Source: JAMXLO01 sp041487355 | GTDB lineage: Bacteria; Pseudomonadota; Alphaproteobacteria; Acetobacterales; Acetobacteraceae | NCBI GenBank assembly: GCA_041487355.1 | Contig: JBGPND010000002.1 | Coordinates: 1 to 64,000, forward strand | Length of the DNA stretch: 64,000 nucleotides | Reading direction: 5' to 3' | Shown: piece after piece, positions 52,230-63,923 of the stretch | Numbering within the stretch: position 1 is the stretch's first letter | How the letters are laid out: each line of letters begins with the position of its first letter | Notes under the pieces: generated by a model | What the model was told of the DNA's origin: nothing | Database searches by the model: none | What the model saw: only the letters and a program-made list of their open reading frames with translations | Position numbers and translations under genes: made by a program

Positions 52230-52970
52230 ATGACCCGCCCCATCGTCGAAGCACGCGCACTGCATAAGCATTTCGGGGCGCTGCATGTGCTGAAGGGCAT
52301 CGATCTCACGGTTGCCGAACGCGAACTGGTGTTCGTCATCGGCCCCTCCGGCTCCGGCAAGTCCACCCTGCTGCGCTGCCTGAACCGGCTGGAGGAGCCC
52401 AGCTCCGGCTCCATCATCGTCGACGGCATCGACCTGCTCGACCGGCACACCGACATCAACCGTGCGCGGCAGCGCATCGGCATGGTGTTCCAGTCGTTCA
52501 ACCTCTATCCGCACATGACGGCGCTCGGGAATGTCACCCTCGCCCTGCGCAAGGTGGCCGGGAAGCGGCGCCCGGAGGCGGATGCCATCGGCGGCGCGGC
52601 GCTGGCGCGCGTCGGGCTCGCCGATCGCGCCGGCCATTACCCGAACCAGCTCTCGGGCGGGCAGCAGCAGCGTGTGGCAATCGCGCGCGCCATCGCGCTC
52701 GAGCCGCGCGTAATGCTGTTCGACGAACCCACCAGCGCGCTGGATCCCGAGCTGGTGGGTGGCGTCCTCGCGGTGATGCGCGAGCTGCGCGAGAGCGGCA
52801 TGACGATGGTCGTGGTGTCGCACGAAATGGGCTTCGCCCGCGCCGCCGCCGACCGCGTGCTGTTCATGGACGAAGGCATCATCGTGGAGCAGGGGCCGCC
52901 GGCACAGATCTTCGGCGAGCCGCGCGAGGAGCGCACGCGCGCCTTCATCGGTCAGATTCAGCGGCACTGA
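52230..52970 (+). CDS. Polar amino acid ABC transporter ATP-binding protein
   Basis: 246 residues from ATG 52230. Motifs are Walker A GPSGSGKSTLLRCLNRLEEP, Q-loop MVFQSFNLYPHMTAL, signature NQLSGGQQQRVAIARAIALE, Walker B VMLFDEPTSALDPELVG and the switch histidine VVVSHEMGFARA. It is the GlnQ/HisP type. It energises the two permeases encoded directly downstream. No Shine-Dalgarno is obvious because the repeat ends just upstream. Confidence 0.96.
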   Translation: MTRPIVEARALHKHFGALHVLKGIDLTVAERELVFVIGPSGSGKSTLLRCLNRLEEPSSGSIIVDGIDLLDRHTDINRARQRIGMVFQSFNLYPHMTALGNVTLALRKVAGKRRPEADAIGGAALARVGLADRAGHYPNQLSGGQQQRVAIARAIALEPRVMLFDEPTSALDPELVGGVLAVMRELRESGMTMVVVSHEMGFARAAADRVLFMDEGIIVEQGPPAQIFGEPREERTRAFIGQIQRH

Positions 52971-52984
52971 ATGCCAACGGAACA

Positions 52985-53665
52985 ATGAGTTCCTGGGACC
53001 GCTTCGCCGACACGTTCCTCAATGCCGCGGTGATGGCGAAGTACCTGCCGAATATCATCGACGGGTTCTTCCTGACCGTGGGGCTGGCGGCGCTGGTGGT
53101 GGTGAGCGGCATCGCCGCCGGCCTGGTCCTGGCGGTGGTGCGCTCACTCGGCGTGCGACCGCTGAACTGGTTGATCATCTTCATCGTCGACCTGTTCCGC
53201 GCCTTGCCGCCGCTGGTAGTGATCGTGCTGCTGTATTTCGGCCTGCCCTCGGCCGGCTTCACGCCGACCGCGTTCGGCACCACCTGGGCGAGCCTCAGCT
53301 TGGTGCTGATGGCATTCGCCGAGGAGATCTTCTGGGCCGGCATCACCGCCGTGCCGCGCGGCCAGTGGGAGGCGGCGCGTTCCACCGGCCTGACATTCTG
53401 GCAGACGCTGAGTTCGGTTGTGCTCCCGCAGGCGATCCGGCTGACCATCCCGCCGCTGACCAACCGCACCATCGCCATCACCAAGGGAACCGCGCTCGGC
53501 TCGGTGATCGGCTTGTCGGAGATCCTGTCCCAGGCATCGTCGGCGGTGTCGTTCAGCTTCAATCCGTCGCCACTGACGCTGGGTGCCGCGGCGTACCTGA
53601 TACTGTTCCTGCCGGTGGTGGTGCTGGGGCGCTGGATCGAGACGCGGTTCGCGTGGCAGCGATGA
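52985..53665 (+). CDS. Polar amino acid ABC transporter permease (first)
   Basis: 226 residues of the HisMQ type, with about five membrane helices (FFLTVGLAALVVVSGIAAGL, LVVIVLLYFGLPSAG and others). The cytoplasmic EAA loop, ITAVPRGQWEAARSTGLTFW, contacts the ATPase. It forms a heterodimeric channel with the second permease gene; a palindromic repeat separates the two. Confidence 0.92.
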   Translation: MSSWDRFADTFLNAAVMAKYLPNIIDGFFLTVGLAALVVVSGIAAGLVLAVVRSLGVRPLNWLIIFIVDLFRALPPLVVIVLLYFGLPSAGFTPTAFGTTWASLSLVLMAFAEEIFWAGITAVPRGQWEAARSTGLTFWQTLSSVVLPQAIRLTIPPLTNRTIAITKGTALGSVIGLSEILSQASSAVSFSFNPSPLTLGAAAYLILFLPVVVLGRWIETRFAWQR

Positions 53666-53671
53666 GTGGCA

Positions 53672-53756
53672 CCCCCACCCCAACCCTCCCCCGCTTCGCG
53701 GGAGAGGGGACGTTCTACTCCCTCTCCCGCGAAGCGGGGGAGGATTGGGGTGGGGG
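53672..53756. repeat. Palindromic repeat between the two permease genes
   Basis: The arms 53672-53708 and 53720-53756 (CCCCCACCCCAACCCTCCCC... and its inverse) are nearly perfect inverted copies around an 11-nt loop. The element fills the space between the first permease stop and the second permease ATG (53769), so the second gene's ribosome binding site is obscured. It may tune the ratio of the two subunits. Confidence 0.85.
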
Positions 53757-53768
53757 CGGCCGACGCTG

Positions 53769-54443
53769 ATGCCATCGTTGCTCGACACCTTCTTCAACAC
53801 GGGCATCATCGTCGCGGCCTGGCCGATCCTGCTGCAGGGACTGCTGACGACGGCCGGATTGTCGCTGCTGGTGGTGCCGCTGGGCGTGTTCGGCGGCGCG
53901 GCGCTCGCAATGCTGTCCACCGTGCGGCATCCCTGGGTGCGCTGGCCGCTGATGGCGTGGGTGGACTTCTTCCGCGCCTTCCCGCCGCTGGTGCTGCTGA
54001 TCTTCCTGTATGCCGGATTGCCGTTCGCCGGACTGGAACTCGGCGCCTTCGGCTGTGTCGCCATCGGCTTCTTCCTCAACACCGGCGCCTATTACGGCGA
54101 GATTCTGCGGGCCGGCATCGAAAGCGTGCCGGCCGGCCAGAGCGAGGCGGCGCGCAGCACCGGTCTGTCGCGTCTGCAGACGATGGCCTATGTCGTACTG
54201 CCGCAGGCGGTGCGGAACGTGCTGCCCGATCTGGTGTCCAATACGCTGGAGGTCGTGAAGCTGACCTCGATCGCCAGTGTCGTCGCGCTGCCGGAACTGC
54301 TGTATCAGGCGCGCCAGGCGCAGAGCGTCACCTACAATCCGACGCCGATCGTGGCTGCGGCCATCGTGTATTTCCTGCTGCTCTGGCCGGTGGTGCGGCT
54401 GCTGAGCCGCCTGGAGAATCGCGCCATCGCGGGGAGACGCTGA
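53769..54443 (+). CDS. Polar amino acid ABC transporter permease (second)
   Basis: 224 residues from ATG 53769. It has the same fold as the first permease, with membrane helices such as PILLQGLLTTAGLSLLVVPL and FGCVAIGFFLNTGAYYGEIL. Its EAA loop is ESVPAGQSEAARSTGLSRLQ. The stop overlaps the start of the DUF2272 gene by one base (TGATG). Confidence 0.92.
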   Translation: MPSLLDTFFNTGIIVAAWPILLQGLLTTAGLSLLVVPLGVFGGAALAMLSTVRHPWVRWPLMAWVDFFRAFPPLVLLIFLYAGLPFAGLELGAFGCVAIGFFLNTGAYYGEILRAGIESVPAGQSEAARSTGLSRLQTMAYVVLPQAVRNVLPDLVSNTLEVVKLTSIASVVALPELLYQARQAQSVTYNPTPIVAAAIVYFLLLWPVVRLLSRLENRAIAGRR

Positions 54444-55255
54444 TGCGTTTGGCATTGCTGCTGGCTCTCGCCCTGCTGTCCGCCTGTGCCGTGCCGCGCC
54501 CGCCGCCGGACGCGCATGTGCCGCCATTCGCGCGCATCGCGTACGAGCCGATTTCGCGCAATGCGGTGGTGGCGATCGCGCTGCGCGAATGGCGGCTGTT
54601 CGGCTCGCAGGTGGATGACGAACCGCCCGGCAGCTACCGGCCGGCCTCGCCCGAGGACAAGCCGGAGCGGCAGCAAGGACTGTGGCAGCGTGTCGGCGAA
54701 TACTGGTGGTTGGCGATGAATGCCGACGCACCTGAATCCGCCTGGACCGGCAGGCACGACGCAAACGGCATCGTGTTTCCCGCCAGCGTCGATGGCCAGT
54801 ACGCCTGGTCGGCGGCGTTCGTCTCCTACGTGATGCGCATCGCCGGCGCGGGCGCCCGATTTCCGTATTCCGCCAGTCATTCGGACTACATCGACATCGC
54901 CAAGCAGGTGGCGCTTGGTCAGACCGCCGGCTGGCTGATCAGGGCCGAACGCCCGGAGGCGTATGCGCCGATGCCGGGCGATCTGATCTGCCTCGGCCGC
55001 GGCAACGCGCACGATCTGCGCTACGACGACCTGCCGGCCGGGCATTTCCCGGGGCATTGCGACATCGTGGTGGACAACGCAGTGCCCGGACAGATCAGCG
55101 TGGTCGGCGGGAATGTCGACGATGCGGTGACGCTGAAGCATGTGCCGGTGACACCGGACGGCAGGCTGGTCGGTCTGGACGGCGTCGGAGTGGACACGCG
55201 GTATCCCTGGATGGTGGTGTTGCGGCTGCTGGTGGCCGGGACGCCGGTGTCTTGA
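54443..55255 (+). CDS. DUF2272 lipoprotein
   Basis: 270 residues. The signal ends in a lipobox (LLLALALLSACAVP), so it is a probable lipoprotein. The DUF2272 domain includes FPASVDGQYAWSAAFVSYVM, GARFPYSASHSDYIDIAKQV and GHFPGHCDIVVDNAVPGQIS, resembling CHAP/NlpC-like cysteine amidases but with serine where those have the nucleophilic cysteine. Its coupling by overlap to an amino acid permease suggests a cell-wall or uptake accessory role (inference). Confidence 0.85.
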   Translation: MRLALLLALALLSACAVPRPPPDAHVPPFARIAYEPISRNAVVAIALREWRLFGSQVDDEPPGSYRPASPEDKPERQQGLWQRVGEYWWLAMNADAPESAWTGRHDANGIVFPASVDGQYAWSAAFVSYVMRIAGAGARFPYSASHSDYIDIAKQVALGQTAGWLIRAERPEAYAPMPGDLICLGRGNAHDLRYDDLPAGHFPGHCDIVVDNAVPGQISVVGGNVDDAVTLKHVPVTPDGRLVGLDGVGVDTRYPWMVVLRLLVAGTPVS

Positions 55256-55599
55256 TGGTACGTTGCCGCGAAGTGGGTGCAGGGCGGCATTGATACCGCC
55301 GAGCAGGGGCGATGCCTCGTTGTCGTCATGCGAGCGAATGAGCTTGTAGCGAAACCGGCCAATCGACCCCTGTCATTGCGAGCGACGCGGCAATCTCGCG
55401 GGGAACGCCCCCGAGATTGCTTCGCTCCGCTCGCAATGACAGTCGGACGTGAGGCTCGTCGATTGCTTCGCACGTTCGCGTCGTGGGAACGACGAAGACG
55501 ATCGGACTGACTGACCTGTTGCAGGAAGTGGCAGGACGGAATCGCCACCTCGGGCTTCGGGCGGGCGTCAAGCCGCTGCCCGCCAACTGCTGAGCCTCG
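55256..55599. other. Intergenic region with palindromic repeat
   Basis: 344 bases with no supported gene. The arms 55371-55398 (TGTCATTGCGAGCGACGCGG...) and 55412-55441 are inverted copies of a repeat common in bacteria that centre on GCGAGATTGC-type sequence. The segment 55450-55520 shows further degenerate copies of similar motifs (TCGTCGATTGCTTCGCACG). It separates the rightward transporter operon from the convergent rhodanese gene. Confidence 0.7.
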
Positions 55600-56010
55600 T
55601 CAGCGTTGCCGCCAGGGCAGGCCTTCCGCCTTCCAGCCGGCCGCGACGCCGCGATGGCCCTGCCCGTCTACCGCGCCCTCGAAGCCATCGGCCACGTTGT
55701 AGGCGTGCGGGAAGCCGGCCCGCTGCGCCGCCTGTGCCGCGGCGAAGCTGCGCTGGCCGCTGCGGCAGATGAAGTAGATGTGGTGCTCGGGCGTGAACCC
55801 AGCCTCCTTCAACTGGTCGGCGAAGGCGCTGTTGCGTTGCATTGTCGGGTAGACCTGCCACGGGATCAGCACCGCCTGCTTGCCGGCCGATGCCAAATCC
55901 GGCACGCCGACGAAGTTCCACTCGGCGTCGGTTCGCACGTCCACCAGTTGCGCCTGCGGCTCCTTCTGCAGGGCTTCCCAGACCCGCGCGGGGGGCACAT
56001 TCTCAACCAT
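55600..56010 (-). CDS. Rhodanese-like sulfurtransferase
   Basis: 136 residues from ATG 56008-56010. A single rhodanese domain: QAQLVDVRTDAEWNFVGVPD, the active-site loop YFICRSGQRSFAAAQAAQRA with the nucleophilic cysteine, and NVADGFEGAVDGQGHRG. It would carry persulfide sulfur in the cytoplasm. It is divergent from cysK with only 30 bp between the two starts, suggesting shared control of sulfur metabolism. Confidence 0.9.
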   Translation of the reverse strand: MVENVPPARVWEALQKEPQAQLVDVRTDAEWNFVGVPDLASAGKQAVLIPWQVYPTMQRNSAFADQLKEAGFTPEHHIYFICRSGQRSFAAAQAAQRAGFPHAYNVADGFEGAVDGQGHRGVAAGWKAEGLPWRQR

Positions 56011-56040
56011 GGCAAGAACTCCGGCTGCATGAGGATCGCG

Positions 56041-57054
56041 ATGACTCAACTCTATCACGGCACGCGTTGGCAGGAGGACATGGCGGCGTCGATCGGTTCT
56101 ACGCCCCTGATCAAGCTTCGCCGAGCCTCCGAGGCGACCGGGTGCACCATCCTCGGCAAGGCGGAGTTCATGAACCCCGGCGGGTCGGTGAAGGACCGCG
56201 CCGGGCTCTACATCATTACCGACGCGGAGAAGCAGGGCGCTCTCAAGCCAGGCGGCACCATCGTCGAAGGAACCGCGGGCAACACCGGCATCGGGCTCAC
56301 GCTGGTCGGCAATGCGCGCGGCTACCGTTGCATCATCGTGATGCCGGAGACGCAGAGCAAGGAGAAGATCGACTTCCTGCGCATGATCGGCGCCGACCTC
56401 CGCCTGGTGCCGGCGAAGCCGTATCGCGATCCCGGCAACTACGTTCACGTCTCGCGGCGGATGGCCGAAGAGACCGGCGCGGTGTGGGCGAACCAGTTCG
56501 ACAACCTGGCGAACCGCGAGGGCCACAGGGTCAGCACGGGGCCGGAGATCTGGGAGCAGACCGGGGGCAAGGTGGATGCGTTCACCTGCGCCTGCGGCAC
56601 CGGCGGCACACTGGCCGGCGTGGGCATGGCGCTGAAGCAGCGGAACCCGAAGGTCCGGATCGTGCTGGCCGACCCCGAAGGCAGCGGGCTCTATGGCTGG
56701 GTGAAGAACCACGACCTGACCATCGAGGGCAGCTCGATCACCGAAGGCATCGGCAATTCGCGCGTGACAGCCAACCTCGAGGGCGCACCGATCGACGACG
56801 CGGAACGCATCCCGGACAGCGAGGCGCTGCGGCACATCTTCGACGTGCTGATCCATGAGGGGCTGTCGGTCGGCACCTCCTCGGGGATCAACATCGCCGC
56901 GGCGGTGCGGGTGGCGAAGCAGTTCGGGCCCGGCCACACGGTGGTGACGATCCTGGCCGATGGGGGCTCGCGCTATCAGTCGAAGCTGTTCAACCCGGAG
57001 TTCCTGCGCTCGAAGAATTTGCCGGTGCCGAGCTGGCTGGACAGCCCTGCATGA
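56041..57054 (+). CDS. cysK: Cysteine synthase A (O-acetylserine sulfhydrylase)
   Basis: 337 residues from ATG 56041, with AGGA 6 nt upstream. PLP-enzyme signatures are MNPGGSVKDRAGLYIITDAE (Schiff-base lysine), GTIVEGTAGNTGIGLTLVGN and the phosphate-binding CACGTGGTLAGVGMALKQRN. The GTSSGINIAAAVRVAKQFGP segment near the C-terminus is also typical. It makes cysteine from O-acetylserine and sulfide. It diverges from a rhodanese gene and is followed by a strong hairpin. Confidence 0.94.
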   Translation: MTQLYHGTRWQEDMAASIGSTPLIKLRRASEATGCTILGKAEFMNPGGSVKDRAGLYIITDAEKQGALKPGGTIVEGTAGNTGIGLTLVGNARGYRCIIVMPETQSKEKIDFLRMIGADLRLVPAKPYRDPGNYVHVSRRMAEETGAVWANQFDNLANREGHRVSTGPEIWEQTGGKVDAFTCACGTGGTLAGVGMALKQRNPKVRIVLADPEGSGLYGWVKNHDLTIEGSSITEGIGNSRVTANLEGAPIDDAERIPDSEALRHIFDVLIHEGLSVGTSSGINIAAAVRVAKQFGPGHTVVTILADGGSRYQSKLFNPEFLRSKNLPVPSWLDSPA

Positions 57055-57079
57055 CCGCCTACATGAACGTTTATCCGAA

Positions 57080-57104
57080 GGTCGCGGGCTGACCTCCCGC
57101 GACC
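57080..57104 (+). terminator. Strong stem-loop after cysK
   Basis: GGTCGCGGG (57080-57088) and CCCGCGACC (57096-57104) form a perfect 9-bp stem with a 7-nt loop, 26 nt after the cysK stop and 31 nt before the next gene. There is no T-run, so factor-independent termination is uncertain in this GC-rich genome. Confidence 0.45.
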
Positions 57105-57134
57105 CCTCGGACCACTGGTTCGGGAGGGACGGAC

Positions 57135-57929
57135 ATGGCGACCGAAAGACCGATCGGACACGCGGAATCGCACGCGGCGCTTCCGGTGGTCCGCGCCATC
57201 GGGCTTGCTGATGTGTGGGATGCCCTGGCAAGGGGCTGGGATGACTTCGGGGCGACCCGGCTCCATGTGGTGTTTCTCTGCCTCATCTATCCCGTCGTCG
57301 GCCTGGTCCTGGGCCGGCTGGCCACCGGCTACGACGCGCTGCCGCTGTTCTTTCCGCTATGCTCCGGCTTCGCCCTGGTCGGACCCTTCGCCGCGATCGG
57401 CGTGTACGAGTTGAGCCGCCGGCGCGAGCAGGGACTGGATGTCGCCTGGCGGCATGCCTTCGACGTGCTGCGTTCGCCCGCCATCGGCTCGATCATGTTG
57501 CTCGGTGTGTTGCTGGGCGCGATCTTTTTGCTCTGGCTGGAAACCGCGATGGGCATCTATGAGCTGCTGTTCGGCCAGGCTGTGCCGGCGACGGTGGCGG
57601 AATTCGCCCGCCAGATCCTCACCACCTCGGCGGGCTGGACTCTCATTGTCGTCGGCAACTTCGTGGGCTTCGTCTTCGCCGTCGTGGTGCTGACGTTGAG
57701 CGTGGTGTCGTTTCCGCTTCTGGTCGACTGCGAGGTTGGCCTGTCGGTGGCCGTATGGACCTCGGCGCGCGCGGTGCTGATGAACCCGCACATTATGGCG
57801 ATCTGGGGGCTCATCGTCGCCGGCCTGCTGGTGATCGGCTCCCTGCCCTTCTTCATCGGGCTCGCCGTGGTGATGCCGCTGCTCGGGCACGCGACGTGGC
57901 ATCTCTACCGCAAGGTCGTTGCCCACTGA
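57135..57929 (+). CDS. DUF2189 integral membrane protein
   Basis: 264 residues with about six hydrophobic helices (LHVVFLCLIYPVVGLVLGRL, SIMLLGVLLGAIFLLWLETA, LIVVGNFVGFVFAVVVLTLS, IWGLIVAGLLVIGSLPFFIG). The conserved DUF2189 start IGLADVWDALARGWDDF and the C-terminal MPLLGHATWHLYRKVV fit the family, whose function is unknown (some relate to cytochrome oxidase assembly regions). The ATG follows GGGAGGGACGGAC. It is followed immediately by a broken gene. Confidence 0.88.
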   Translation: MATERPIGHAESHAALPVVRAIGLADVWDALARGWDDFGATRLHVVFLCLIYPVVGLVLGRLATGYDALPLFFPLCSGFALVGPFAAIGVYELSRRREQGLDVAWRHAFDVLRSPAIGSIMLLGVLLGAIFLLWLETAMGIYELLFGQAVPATVAEFARQILTTSAGWTLIVVGNFVGFVFAVVVLTLSVVSFPLLVDCEVGLSVAVWTSARAVLMNPHIMAIWGLIVAGLLVIGSLPFFIGLAVVMPLLGHATWHLYRKVVAH

Positions 57930-58506
57930 CACGCCGGATCGCGATCATCCAAGGCCATCCTGATCCGGCGGGCGGACATCTCTGTCACGCTCTGGCCGAT
58001 GCGTACGCGGAGGGCGCGCAGTCGGCCGGCCACGCCGTCACGCGCATCGACGTTGCCACGCTGGAGTTTGCCTAGCTGCGCACCAAGGAAGATTTCGAGA
58101 GCGGCAAGCTGTCCCCCACGCTGGTACCCGGCCAGGAGGCGATCGCGCAGGCGATCACCTGCTGGTGGTGTATCCGCTCTGGGTTGGCACCATGCCGGCG
58201 CTGCTGAAGGCGTTCTTCGAGCAGGTGTTCCGTCCCGGCTTCGCCTTTACTGTGAGCCAGAAGGCATGGTCACGGCCCTTGAAGGGCAAGAGAGCCCGGA
58301 TCGTCGTGACGATGGGCATGCCGGTGCTGGTCTATCGCTGGTATTTCGGTGCGCATGGGCTGAAGAGCCTGGAGCGCAGCATTCTGAGCTTCTGCGGCAT
58401 CGGACCAATTCGGGAGAGCCTGTTCGGCATGATAGAGACGGCGAGCGATGTGAAGCGCGACAAGTGGCTGGAGAAGATGCGAAGCTTGGGCGGCGCCGCG
58501 CGTTGA
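57926..58506 (+). pseudogene. NAD(P)H dehydrogenase (quinone)/flavodoxin-fold gene, inactivated
   Basis: Three lesions are visible. The start, which would overlap the DUF2189 stop as ATGA, now reads CTGA (57926). An in-frame TAG stands at 58073-58075 within DVATLEFA-stop-LRTKEDFE. One base is missing near 58155, where frame 2 (GQEAIAQA) must continue in frame 1 (DHLLVVYPLWVGTMPALL). The pieces together form a typical WrbA/MdaB/NQO-type flavodoxin-fold protein: RRIAIIQGHPDPAGGHLCHA at the start and RPGFAFTVSQKAWSRPLKGK later. It is clearly decayed. Confidence 0.85.
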
Positions 58507-58531
58507 TAAACAGAAACAGAAGGGGGGTGGA

Positions 58532-59587
58532 ATGGTCACCAGGCTCGTTCTTTGCTTCGACGGCACCTGGAATCGGCCGTCGCAGAACGCCAACCCCGCA
58601 CAGCGCGTGGAGACCAATGTCGTTCGGTTCTATGATTCGGTGCTGAACGGCGCGCAACCCGACGGATCGGTACAGAAGAAGTGGTACGACACCGGCGTCG
58701 GCACCGATTGGTGGGACACAGTGTCAGGCGGCGTCTTCGGTTTCGGGCTCGATCAGAAGATCAGGGACGGCTACCGCTTTCTGGTCGAGAATTACCCGCA
58801 CCCGGACCCCGGCGATCATGAGTTGTTCATCCTCGGATTCAGCCGCGGCGCATACGAGGCGCGCAGCCTGGTCGGCATGATCCGCAATGTCGGCCTGCTG
58901 ACGCCGGACAACATCTATCGCCTGAACGACGCCTACGCGCTGTACCGCAACCGGGACAAGAGCGCCGACACCGACCAGGCGCTGGCGTTCCGCGCGAAAT
59001 ACTCCAGAGAGGTCAAGGTGCGCTTCCTCGGGGTCTGGGACACCGTCGGCGCCCTTGGCATCCCGGTCTCGGCGCTGCAATGGCTGAACGCGGCGGAATA
59101 CGGATTCCACGACACGGAGCTGAGCGGCATCGTGCAGACCGCCGCGCATGCGGTGGCGGTGGACGAGCATCGGATCGATTTCCAGGCCACGCTCTGGAGC
59201 GTCATTCCGAAGTCGGGGCAGAGCGTCGAACAACGCTGGTTCCTCGGCGCGCATGGCAATGTCGGTGGCGGCTACGACGACCGGCGCCTGTCCGATCTGA
59301 CGCTTGCATGGATGCAGAACAAGGCGATCGGCGCCGGGCTGGCGATCGATCCTGGCGCCGGTCCCGCGCTCGGAACCAACAACTATCTCGGGCCGATGCG
59401 CGACTCGTATCGGGAGTTTCTCGATGGCGTCTATGCCCAGACGCATCCGGAATATTTCCGTCCGATCGACCTCTCCGCGAGCAGCACGCAGACGGTCGAC
59501 GCGAGTGTGCTTGCGAGAAAGGCAGCCGATGCGGCTTACCAACCGAGGAACGCCGGGTTTCCTGTCGTAGAGCCACTGGTAGGGTAA
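58532..59587 (+). CDS. DUF2235 alpha/beta-hydrolase-type protein
   Basis: 351 residues from ATG 58532, after AGGGGGG. The signature start RLVLCFDGTWNRPSQ and the nucleophile elbow ELFILGFSRGAYEARSLVGM (GFSRG; serine nucleophile) define DUF2235. The catalytic acid and histidine lie further on (WFLGAHGNVGGGYDDRRLSD). The family includes phospholipase-type type VI effectors (Tle1 group) as well as housekeeping proteins. No type VI secretion genes adjoin it, so a role as an intracellular hydrolase is as likely. Confidence 0.87.
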   Translation: MVTRLVLCFDGTWNRPSQNANPAQRVETNVVRFYDSVLNGAQPDGSVQKKWYDTGVGTDWWDTVSGGVFGFGLDQKIRDGYRFLVENYPHPDPGDHELFILGFSRGAYEARSLVGMIRNVGLLTPDNIYRLNDAYALYRNRDKSADTDQALAFRAKYSREVKVRFLGVWDTVGALGIPVSALQWLNAAEYGFHDTELSGIVQTAAHAVAVDEHRIDFQATLWSVIPKSGQSVEQRWFLGAHGNVGGGYDDRRLSDLTLAWMQNKAIGAGLAIDPGAGPALGTNNYLGPMRDSYREFLDGVYAQTHPEYFRPIDLSASSTQTVDASVLARKAADAAYQPRNAGFPVVEPLVG

Positions 59588-59619
59588 AGTGGGTAAGAAG
59601 TGCACCCGTCCCGCTCCGT

Positions 59620-59800
59620 GGGTGAGGGCGCGTCCTCCCAGCGCGGCGACGCTCACCGCCGGCAGCGCGAGATGCGGGAACGTGTCGGCGAGACTGTCCA
59701 GCCGATTGGTCAGCAGGGGTCGCTCAGGTTCAGCCTGCCATCGGCGCTCGGCGTGAATCCGGTCAGCCTGGCAGAGACGCCGTCGATGTCCTGAGGCAGC
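59620..59800 (-). pseudogene. Peptide ABC transporter permease remnant
   Basis: On the minus strand RLTGFTPSADGRLNLSD and, one frame over, LLTNRLDSLADTFPHLALPA with VSVAALG resemble the periplasmic loop and following helix of an Opp/Dpp-type permease ('..lVLPAlslal'). The two pieces are out of frame with each other and lack the rest of the protein. It is adjacent to a binding-protein remnant, as expected of a former dpp/opp-type operon. Confidence 0.6.
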
Positions 59801-59804
59801 CATG

Positions 59805-60200
59805 GGAAGATCCACGGCGCCACCGCACCAGGCGAAACGGTCCGGTGCCGTCACTGCTGTTTGGCGAGACCAGCGGCGCCGACCTTCTCGGCGAAGGCCT
59901 TTGGGATCACCTCCCGGAACGTCAGCCCCGCCGGGAACTCCGGCCAGGGATTCTGCAGGACGCAGCGTACCGTCATCTCATCGCGTTGCTCCACCGACTT
60001 CAGTGGACCCAACAGGTCCTTGGGCGGGCTGGTCTTGCCGTTGATCGCGCCGGGCGCGGCAAGGTTATTGGTGTCGCGCGCGTGGTAGTTGCCGGGGGCC
60101 AGCGTTACCGCATCGACGGTGAGGCCGATCTTCATGTCGGCGGCCGACGCGGCAGCGAACTGCATCCGACGGCGGCCCTTGGACACGACGCACCGCCGGG
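59805..60200 (-). pseudogene. Peptide ABC transporter solute-binding protein remnant (family 5)
   Basis: Minus-strand frames give KIGLTVDAVTLAPGNYHARD, then GKTSPPKDLLGPLKSVEQRD, VRCVLQNPWPEFPAGLTFRE and VIPKAFAEKVGAAGLAK. After a frameshift the sequence continues as DGTGPFRLVRWRRG. This order matches a family-5 binding protein but with roughly 60 residues lost between the first two segments, and with a stop in between. It is a decayed gene. Confidence 0.75.
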
Positions 60201-60232
60201 ACCACAATGCCCTGACTGAACGTCGAGGCCGC

Positions 60233-63874
<3,642 letters not shown>

Positions 63875-63884
63875 GAGGGAGCAC

Positions 63885-63923
63885 ATGCAGACGGTTCAGG
63901 TGACCCGCCGACTGGCGCTATAG
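63885..63923 (+). pseudogene. Truncated gene start beside a repeat
   Basis: ATG 63885 has a strong ribosome binding site (AGGAGGGAG) and opens MQTVQVTRRLAL, the style of a real N-terminus, but a TAG follows after 12 codons. The homology to repeat copy 1 begins at that TAG (63921). A gene downstream of the ABC exporter was probably cut by the repeat. Confidence 0.45.
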
